This document shows positions 57,137 through 64,000 of a DNA stretch of 64,000 nucleotides, piece by piece. The first letter of the stretch is position 1. Every line of letters begins with the position of its first letter. The position numbers and the translations under genes were made by a program. Source of the stretch: Platerodrilus igneus (taxonomy: Eukaryota > Arthropoda > Insecta > Coleoptera > Lycidae); contig JARFIW010000835.1 in NCBI GenBank assembly GCA_036346225.1, positions 186,001 to 250,000 of the forward strand, in the 5' to 3' direction. The notes under the pieces are model-generated. The model did not search any database and was not told where the DNA came from. It saw only the letters and a list, made by a program, of their open reading frames with translations.

Positions 57137-57335
57137 AGCATCTTGGGGAATAGTATGAGATATATTACAAGCAGAGATAGGAAAAAGGAGGTAGATGTAG
57201 ACCTAGATCAGATAGTGATAGATGCAGACTGTGCAAATTTCAGGGAAATGTGTAGGTTAGTTCAGAATAGGAAACTGAGAGTTCGCGTTTAGCCAGTTCC
57301 AGGACTGAAGACCTAATGATGATGATAATGATGCC

Positions 57336-58066
57336 AAGTTAAATGTAACGGAGTTAAAATACCAATACAATCTTTGTGTATTTATAGATTTACAATTTCA
57401 TTGCAAATATTTATTAATATACGTATGTATTTCTTTTATAACAAAATTTAAGTTATAGGTATGTTATATGTATATTACAATTATTATAATTTCAAGATTG
57501 ACTAGCTAAATAAATGGAGTTTAGTTATAAACACTAAATTCTACAATAATCGAAATGTTTGAAAATAAAATTCAATTGGTAATGTTGTTTTTTCTTATAA
57601 AGCTTCTCAATAAATGTAAGCAGATAGTCATTTTATTTCAGAAATTCATATTGATTCAGACGAATACGAATGATCACTTGAGGATTTTCTTTCCTGGTTC
57701 CCATTATACTTTGTGTTTCTCAAAGAGTATTAGAATACCCAAAAACTATAACACATTTGTAAAAAAAAAAACTTTCTTGAACCAATGTGATGTGTTTATA
57801 TGGAATTTACCGACATGGAACTCAAAATAATAAAAATCCCACAAAACAGAACATCCTTGTACAATGTCCTGCACGATATGCAAAATAAATCACAGATGGT
57901 CGAAAAAATTCAATAACCCGACAAACAATAAGGAAGGCAAACCTATTTAACTTAAGGCGATCACTGAATCTCGTTGTTATTTATGTGCAAATTGATCTCT
58001 AGCACGCAAAAGTTCTCAGTAGCTCAATAACAAGAAGTCTTTCACCGTTAATCTGTGTTATTACAC
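57336..58066. other. Region without recognised gene
   Basis: AT-rich. A 91-codon frame at 57555-57830 (MFENKIQLVMLFF...) has no recognisable motif and is probably chance. Confidence 0.4.
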
Positions 58067-58081
58067 ATTTTTTCTTTTCCA

Positions 58082-58342
58082 GTCGTGTTTGCTTCAGAGA
58101 TGGTTTTGATCACACGGTATAATTTCTTTACTTACGTGGTTGTTTTAGACGTGGAACGTATCATTATTAGGTGTAATATATCTGGTAGTAAAAAGAGTGA
58201 TTTGCTTGTAAAGAGTTTTTCTCAAGTACACTTTGTGGATTATAGTGTAGGCGTTGAACATGATCAGTACCATTTGAGGTTTCTTTACAGTGAAGGAGAA
58301 TCCCTACGTCTTCAGTTCATAAATCAGATGGGAAAACGATAG
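58082..58342 (+). CDS. Possible terminal exon or small ORF of unknown function
   Basis: A strong acceptor-like tract (TTTTTTCTTTTCCAG, ending 58081) precedes an open frame of 86 codons, with an ATG at 58100 giving 80 codons (MVLITRYNFFTYVVVLDVERIII...). It ends LRLQFINQMGKR and TAG. Composition (alternating hydrophobic and charged, VDYSVGVEHDQYHLRFLY) looks like beta-strand protein rather than a transposon relic. No family recognised. The rest of a gene, if any, would lie outside the nearby repeats. Confidence 0.3.
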   Translation, partial: VVFASEMVLITRYNFFTYVVVLDVERIIIRCNISGSKKSDLLVKSFSQVHFVDYSVGVEHDQYHLRFLYSEGESLRLQFINQMGKR

Positions 58343-58345
58343 AAT

Positions 58346-58696
58346 AGAAAAATATTTCAATAGAGCATATGAAGGAGAAGGCCGATCATAAACCTTAACA
58401 CTGCTCTTGATTCGTTCTTTGTTCCTTTACCCCAATTTTTTTATCTTTAGCAAAACCAATCGCTCTCGACCCTGAACCCTTTGTAAAGAGTTTTTAATAG
58501 ATAGTATTTGTAAGGTAATTTTTATCACGGTATCAGCTTTTCTTGGAGCCGCCGCGTTCTCCCCGTTGTTCTTCGCAAGGAGGACAAGTGGAGGGCAATT
58601 GCAGCGAAACTTAGTGTGGCAAACTATACCTCACAAGGGTGCGTAATACACAGGATGGAATCAGTATTACATCGACGACCCTGATTGATTACCCTA
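58346..58696. other. Region without recognised gene
   Basis: Moderately GC-richer around 58540-58680. Stops in all frames. Nothing recognised. Confidence 0.4.
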
Positions 58697-59357
58697 CATG
58701 TGATTTTCCAATGCTCCACCCGAAGGTACTGCATTGGTCAGAAAGTGAGTTTTTTTTACCTGAAAAATTTTGAATTTTGCCAAACCCTTGCTGTTCCAAG
58801 CAAGGTAGGGATTCTTCTTAATCTTCTTTAGGTATTAAACCACTCATAGTTTTTAAAATTATCTTTATTAACGTTTCGATCCATAACCTAGGATCGTTTT
58901 CAAAATAATAAAAACTTCAAGTTTGACATTTATGACATAAATTGAAGCTGACTTTGATTTATTGATGTTTGAAATATTTGGTTTGAGTACATTAAACAAA
59001 AATTTTTAAAGTTTAAATGAATAATTGCCTTCAATTTGTGTTACGGCCTGGGACCGACTTTTTTAGGTAGCCAATACGCTTAACGTGAAATCAGCTGATT
59101 AATTTTTATTGTAAAAATTCAAAATTCAATACTAAACAAACCACAACAAACATACAGGGAGTATTTACAAGGTAGGGATCTTTAACGTGCATGACAACAC
59201 TCACACACGGGACCTCCATTTTACCTCTCATCCGAACGAGAGCGTATTTTTGTGAAAAATGCTCGCCTAACATTTTTCAAGCGAACCGTGTCGGGATTTG
59301 AACTCGGGACCTTGGGCAGAGTAGTCACACGCATACCAACTACGCCACGGTGCCCCT
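58697..59357 (-). mobile_element. tRNA-headed SINE, copy 3, split by a 355-bp insertion
   Basis: Tail and part of the body at 58697-58812, remainder and tRNA-like head at 59168-59357. CAAGGTAGGGAT occurs at both break points as a 12-bp duplication. Confidence 0.9.
58813..59167. mobile_element. 355-bp insert with 12-bp target duplication
   Basis: No terminal repeats and no coding capacity. On the minus strand it holds TTTTGAAAACGATCC..GGATCGAAACG, a stem plus CGAAACG motif of the same type as in the Penelope-like repeat at 36370-36400. A short Penelope-derived or ribozyme-bearing retroelement is likely. Confidence 0.6.
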
Positions 59358-60054
59358 CCCCCAATCAATTACCGTGGGAGGAGAAGATTACCAAACGTTA
59401 CACCTCCGAGACGACAAGCGTCTTAAGGTAGTCGTAGGAGTATTTCAAAGGATATCGACGCCATGGACGTCCGAACGGAGCTCGTCGAAAGCGTGTCTCT
59501 GGGCTATCGTGTGCACGCATGCACAAAGAGCCGCCGAGACAAGCCTTGCTCATGGGACGAAAGCAGAGAAGATCCTGCGGTGTGCGTCAACTGTGGCGGC
59601 GCGCATCCAACGAAGTATAAGGAATGCTCTATATTCCCCAAATTAAAGCTGTTTGCAAAACTGCAGCACATGACTGCACCTAATTCGACAGTCAGCCGTC
59701 GTCCTGCAAAGCTAACGCCAGAAACCGCTGCTGTTGGAAATCTGCTCCAACTGTACCGTTGCCAACTGCTCGGCTGCGATCGTCTCTGCACCAACCGCCA
59801 AAGACCCAGCTCTTGCGCAAGTTGAAGAAAAATCATCTCAGGCAGCCCTACTCACCCGTGCGGTGAAGTTTATTTTTCGGACTCCTCGCTGGAATCAATT
59901 TCCAGAAATTAAATGCGATCGCCAGAAAACTGCTACCGCTAATTTTGCAGATGCCAAAAACTTTGGTGGTTTTGTCATGGCTTTTATTGCCTGTGGCAAG
60001 GGTCTAAGCAAACTCTTCCATTTTAATGGATAGACGCAATTCAGTAACGCTGCA
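59357..60054 (+). pseudogene. Jockey-clade gag (ORF1) relic
   Basis: DYQTLHLRDDKRLKVVV, then KDIDAMDVRTELVES and GYRVHACTKSR followed by a zinc knuckle CVNCGGAHPTKYKEC (59586). The end reads FVMAFIACGKGLSKLFHFNG. Frame changes at about 59450, 59500 and 59750. Confidence 0.8.
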
Positions 60055-60089
60055 GATAGAACTCTGAGTTGACAGGAAAGTGGTTTGAG

Positions 60090-60372
60090 TTGCCATCTAG
60101 ACGTTGTCCTGATGAACGCAATGATCCTCAACGCATAAGGCGAGTCGAGGCTTCCTAACTACAGGCTGTTTCACAACGGTCGAGATGGCTTCGGAGGAGG
60201 CACAGCGGTGTATGTCAATGTTAGCCTAGAGCCCTACGTGTTGAACTCGCCAGACCTAGTACGACTTGAAGAGACCACAGTTCGTGTAGTACTAGAGGGA
60301 TTCGTCTGCTTTCGGTTTATAACCGCCCAGATGGCGAACAGTTTTGTCTGCAACACTTGGACCCGTTGTGGG
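60090..60372 (+). pseudogene. Jockey endonuclease fragment, cut by satellite
   Basis: PNYRLFHNGRDGFGGGTAVY, LNSPDLVRLEETTVRVVLEG, and in a shifted frame YNRPDGEQFCLQHLDPLWD. The first part of the domain is missing, and the coding similarity stops exactly where the GGAGAC repeat starts. Confidence 0.8.
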
Positions 60373-61245
60373 ATCCGGAGACGGAGACATAGACGTAGAC
60401 GGAGACGGAGACGGAGACGGAGACGGAGACGGAGACGGAGACGGAGACGGAGACGGAGACGGAGACGGAGACGGAGACGGAGACGGAGACGGAGACGGCG
60501 ACGGAGACGGAGACGGAGACGGAGACGGCGACGGAGACGGAGACGGATCGAAAACGGAGACGGAGACGGAGACGGAGACGGAGACGGAGACGGAGACGGA
60601 GACGGAGACGGAGACGGAGACGGAGACGGAGACGAGACGGAGACGGAGACGGAGACGGAGACAGAGACGGAGACGGAGACGGAGACGGAGACGGAGACGG
60701 AGACGGAGACGGAGACGGAGACGGAGACGGAGACGGAGACGGAGACGGAGACGGAGACGGGGACGGGGACGGAGACGGGGACGGGGACGGGGACGGTGAC
60801 GGGGACGGGGACGGGGACGGGGACAGGGACGGAGACGGAACCGTAGACAGAGACGGAGACGGAGACGGAAACGGAGACGGAGACGGAGACGGAGACAGAA
60901 ACGGAGACGGAGACGGAGACGGAGACGGAGACGGAGACGGAGACGGAGACGGAGACGGAGACGGAGACGCAGACGGAGACGGAGACGGAGACGAAGACGA
61001 AGACGGAGACGGAGACGAAGGCGGAGACGGAGACGGTGGCGGAGACGGAGACGAGACGAGACGGAGACGGAGACGGAGACGGAGACGGAGACGGAGACGG
61101 AGACGGAGACGGGGATAAGGACGGAGACGGAGACGGAGAAGGAGACGGAGACGGAGACGGAGACGGAGACGGAGACGGAGACGGAGACGGAGGCGGAGAC
61201 GGAGACGGAGAATGAGACGGGGACGAAGACGGAGACGGAAACGGA
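60373..61245. repeat. (GGAGAC)n satellite, left block
   Basis: About 870 bp of hexamer GGAGAC with local variants: GGGGAC clustered at 60757-60835, GGCGAC singly, and occasional one-base slips that change frame. Very long frames (poly-Arg, Asp-Gly, Glu-Thr, Ser-Val, Ser-Pro) on both strands are artefacts of a stop-free hexamer. Confidence 0.97.
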
Positions 61246-63777
61246 GACATTATAATTTGAATAACGGCCGCTATACTTGCGGCCACGTCCCCAATGCTCC
61301 ACCCGGAGGTACTACATTGGGTTTAAACGCGAAAATAATCGTGCTTCTAATTCATAGTAACTTCATGATTAATCCACCCTAAATAAAAAACTAAATAAAA
61401 ATCTAACAAACATAAAAATCTAACAAACCTAACAAACTCTAACAATCTAACAAACCTAAAAATCTGACAAACTGAAACAAAAACTAAAAACAAAAACTAA
61501 AAACAGGGTTGTAAATAATGGTATCCCTAGCGCTGACTTTCGAGTGTACCCGATCAACAAGACACAAGAAAAAATGGGAGGGGGAGGGATCCGTAATACC
61601 GGATAGCAGACGCCGGCTCTGCTTACCAGTGCGACCTGAAGGGTCGTCTTAAAACTATCCAAATCTAGCTAACTAATTTAAATCCATTCCTAGCTATCCC
61701 TATTATTCCCTAACTGATTTATATTATGATTACAATCTTCACAATTTTACTCTTCCTTCCCAAATATATACTGCAACCAAAATGGCGACAGAACGTCAAA
61801 TAAAACAAATATGCTACAAGATACTGCAATACATGCTAATAAATATAAAGTGTAAATATAAAATATAAATAAATATAATTATATAAATATATAAATAAAT
61901 GTCTAATAAGCGTTAAGCATATAGCAATGCACAAAATAGCAAAAGCATCACCCTATTTATCAGGTGCACTCGCACAAGCATTATGTCGGCTAGCGCCATT
62001 ACGCACAAAACGTGCGTGTTAAATTATTTCAAAAACTACTAATTAATGTAAATCAATGCTTGTGCGGGTACAGCCGCCACAATTTAAGTCTTACCTCGAT
62101 AATAAAATTCTCCAGCATCCGAAGATCTGGTCGTCTGCCTACATCTAACTGTAACTTACTTCTAAGGGGAAGATGAGGTGCACTGCTAAAGTCATGGTGG
62201 GTATGCACTAAATGTTCTTTAGGGGGCGATCACAATCACTATCACTTCACTTTCAAGTCCTGGGTGGGATGCGCTGTTTCACTCTATTTTATTATCTTTG
62301 TTTATTTTATTGATTTAATTTAATGAGGGTTTCTGATTTATTTGTTATTGTTTATTTGTTATTATTTATTCCCGGTTTCCCGATTTTCCGCACATAATTA
62401 TGAAAATAGGCAGTGATTGTATTAATGGAGTGGAGGTTTGTCGTGCATATTGGACATTTGGGTATAATTATTATGTTAATTTTTTTTTTTTATAACTATA
62501 TATCAGGTTTTGGTTATATCTATGCTCGTATCCGTACTTACGCCAAGTCAATCTAAAATTTTCCAATCCTCCCACCAACCCCACCGAATTTTACACGCGG
62601 TTGTCATTCTCTAATCTCGCGACCCTTCCCACGAATTCTTTTAAGGCTGTCCAGAACGCCTTCTGGTTAACCACTTCCCCGACTTCCTCTAGGCTCTTTG
62701 GCCATGCCAGACCTAGGATAGCTAGTTTGCTATCAGCCAACCCTCGATTTCCCGCCTCAAGCGGGCAGTCGAAGAGCACGTGCTATGCGCTTTCCGCGCC
62801 CTCACCGCATTCGCAGCGGTCGCTGTTGGTTAAACCGAACCTTTGTAAATACGCCTTCAGGGCGCCGTGCCCTGTTATCAACTGCACCATTTTGTGATCG
62901 AGCTTAACCTCGATCCTACCTCTAACTTCTATGCTCGGTATGAATTTGTGGGTCAACCTGCTCGTGGCAGCGTTGTTCCATCTCTCTTCCCATTGTCGAA
63001 TTGATTTTTCGCGAAGCTTTCTTTTGATTAAAGACCTCGGTATCGACGAATGTGATATCCGAAAGTCGCCCGTAGCCTGCCTCTTTAGCTAATTCGTCAG
63101 CCCTATCATTTCCTACGTTACCATCGTGCAACCTAACCCAACAGAACTTTAAACGTCGAAACTCGAGCGCTGTATGCGCTATTCTCCAGACGTCCGCCTG
63201 GAGGTCTGTCGAGGTGTTCATGTTAGTTAATGCCGTCAGCGCTGATTTACTGTCGCTGATTATATAATAATCGTCTCTGCCCGTGTGATTTATTACGTAA
63301 TCGATAGCCCCTCGTATGGCTACCAATTCGCACTGGAAGATAGTGCTCCAGTTCGCGAGTTTGGTTTGAAACCGAAACACCTCCCTTTCCTGCTTAAACA
63401 CGACAAACGCCGCGCCTGCTTGCCCGTCATCCATACGTGAACCGTCCGTGTAAATTCTGATACCCGTCGCGTCCCGATGTCCTTCGACAAACTCGATTCC
63501 TCTAATATCGGCCGGGTGCCCCAACTCTGATACCACGATCTTTCTTGCAACGTCTCTATTACCAAGATCAATATCTTCGATAATTTCGCGCCCTTTCCCT
63601 ATATCTATAAGTCTCCTATCTCTAATCTCCCTAACGACATATTCGATAGGGAGAGTCCTACTGATCACCAGGACAGCCTCCGTGGAGGTGGTCCTGTATG
63701 CCCTCGCCGCCTTTACCGCGGTTATACGTTGCACGCTCGTTAATTGACGCATCTCCCGGACTTTACACCCTTCCGCC
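61246..63777 (-). mobile_element. R1/LOA-type LINE, 5' truncated, embedded in the satellite
   Basis: The minus strand reads the RT C-terminal end, RNase H, a zinc-finger tail and a 1.3-kb 3' region that ends about 45 bp from the left satellite block. Both sides are GGAGAC satellite. Within the 3' region are a CTAACAAACC-type repeat (61400-61495, plus strand) and, at 61289-61320, the hairpin CCAATGTAGTACC..GGTGGAGCATTGG (minus strand) shared with the SINEs. Confidence 0.8.
62591..63752 (-). pseudogene. LINE ORF2 C-terminus: RT end, RNase H, CCHC-like finger
   Basis: It begins in the RT thumb (MRQLTSVQRITAVKAARAYR). RNase H carries a full set of acidic residues: IRIYTDGS, CELVAIRGAI, YIISDSKSAL and NDRADELAKEA. 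One frameshift near 62990 separates this from LITGHGALKAYLQRFG and the finger CECGEGAESAHHVLFDC, ending ENDNRV and TAA at 62591. A domesticated role is not suggested. Confidence 0.9.
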
Positions 63778-64000
63778 CAAGGAGACGGAGACAGAGACGA
63801 AAACGGAGACGTAGACGGTGGTGGAGGCAGAGACGGAGGCTGAGGTGGAGGCTGTGGCGGTAACAGTGACGGATGCGGAGATAGAGACGGAGACGGAGAC
63901 GGAGACGGAGACGGAGACGGAGACGGAGACGGAGACGGAGACGGAGACGGAGACGGAGACGGAGACGGAGACGGAGACGGAGACGGAGACGGAGACGGAG
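63778..64000. repeat. (GGAGAC)n satellite, right block
   Basis: Degenerate near the LINE (GTAGACGGTGGTGGAGGC...) and becoming pure GGAGAC from about 63890 to the window end, so the array continues beyond. Confidence 0.97.

Larger units (their letters stand above)
54660..57335 (+). mobile_element. RTE LINE copy 3, internally deleted
   Basis: Same subfamily as copy 2. The 5' leader (54668-54820) jumps directly to GCGGGTCGGAGCGTGGAATG, losing about 270 bp present in copy 2, including the start codon. Endonuclease pieces 54835-55440, linker 55475-56090, SINE at 56210-56507, RT 56520-57055, then a jump to the 3' end (57070-57335) with ATGATGATGATAATGATG. Confidence 0.9.

Noticed and set aside
60208..61302. 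Very long open frames encoding poly-Arg, Asp-Gly, Glu-Thr or Ser-Val/Ser-Pro repeats
   Set aside because: They are translations of the stop-free GGAGAC hexamer in different frames and strands, not genes.

Overview
The window is AT-rich nuclear DNA from an arthropod, most likely an insect. The evidence is the repeat community: RTE, CR1/Jockey-like and R1/LOA-like LINEs, an errantivirus (Ty3/gypsy with env, serine-tRNA-type primer site), mariner, hAT and P-type DNA transposons, a Penelope-like element and a tRNA-headed SINE. No conserved host gene was recognised, so the species cannot be named. Almost everything is transposable-element DNA, nested and decayed. One small open frame behind a good splice acceptor (58082-58342) is the only candidate for non-transposon coding.

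Layout. 1-2367 and 15065-15640: one RTE LINE (minus strand), split by a 12,697-bp insertion at 2368-15064. That insertion is the most interesting object. It has a perfect 6-bp target duplication (AGAAGT), 5'-AG...CT-3' ends and inverted arms of about 5.4 kb covering some 85% of its length, with a 1.9-kb unique centre. It carries a broken replication-initiator-like gene, a C2H2 zinc-finger protein and a remnant of a protein-primed DNA polymerase B tail. This fits a rearranged, non-autonomous Polinton/Maverick (adintovirus-like) element. 15.6-19.4 kb: RTE 3' end, Ty3 integrase fragment, LINE ORF1 relic. 19.46-26.46 kb: relics of a related Polinton-type terminus, themselves interrupted by an errantivirus (LTR, PBS, gag, RT, RNase H, IN, truncated env; minus strand). 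27-31.3 kb: two CR1/Jockey-like LINEs (plus strand), the first holding a solo Bel/Pao-type LTR. 31.4-36.7 kb: SINE, then a Penelope-like element (minus) into which a foldback mariner is inserted.

37.2-44.0 kb: two hAT transposons with intact 8-bp target duplications (ZBED/SCAND3-like and ZMYM1/TTF-like). 44.1-47.2 kb: a P-element-type (THAP9-like) transposase, minus strand. 47.3-57.3 kb: two more RTE copies with repeated 3' ends, a second long-TIR mariner between them and a SINE in the second copy. 58.7-59.36 kb: a third SINE, split by a 355-bp insert with a 12-bp target duplication. 59.36-60.37 kb: Jockey gag/endonuclease relic that runs directly into a (GGAGAC)n satellite. 61.25-63.78 kb: 5'-truncated R1/LOA-like LINE (minus) flanked on both sides by that satellite, which runs off the window end.

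No pathway or operon is present. Relationships are those of nested insertion, non-autonomous parasitism (the SINEs share a 3' hairpin with the satellite-embedded LINE) and degeneration. Most proteins carry frameshifts or stops and are given as pseudogenes.
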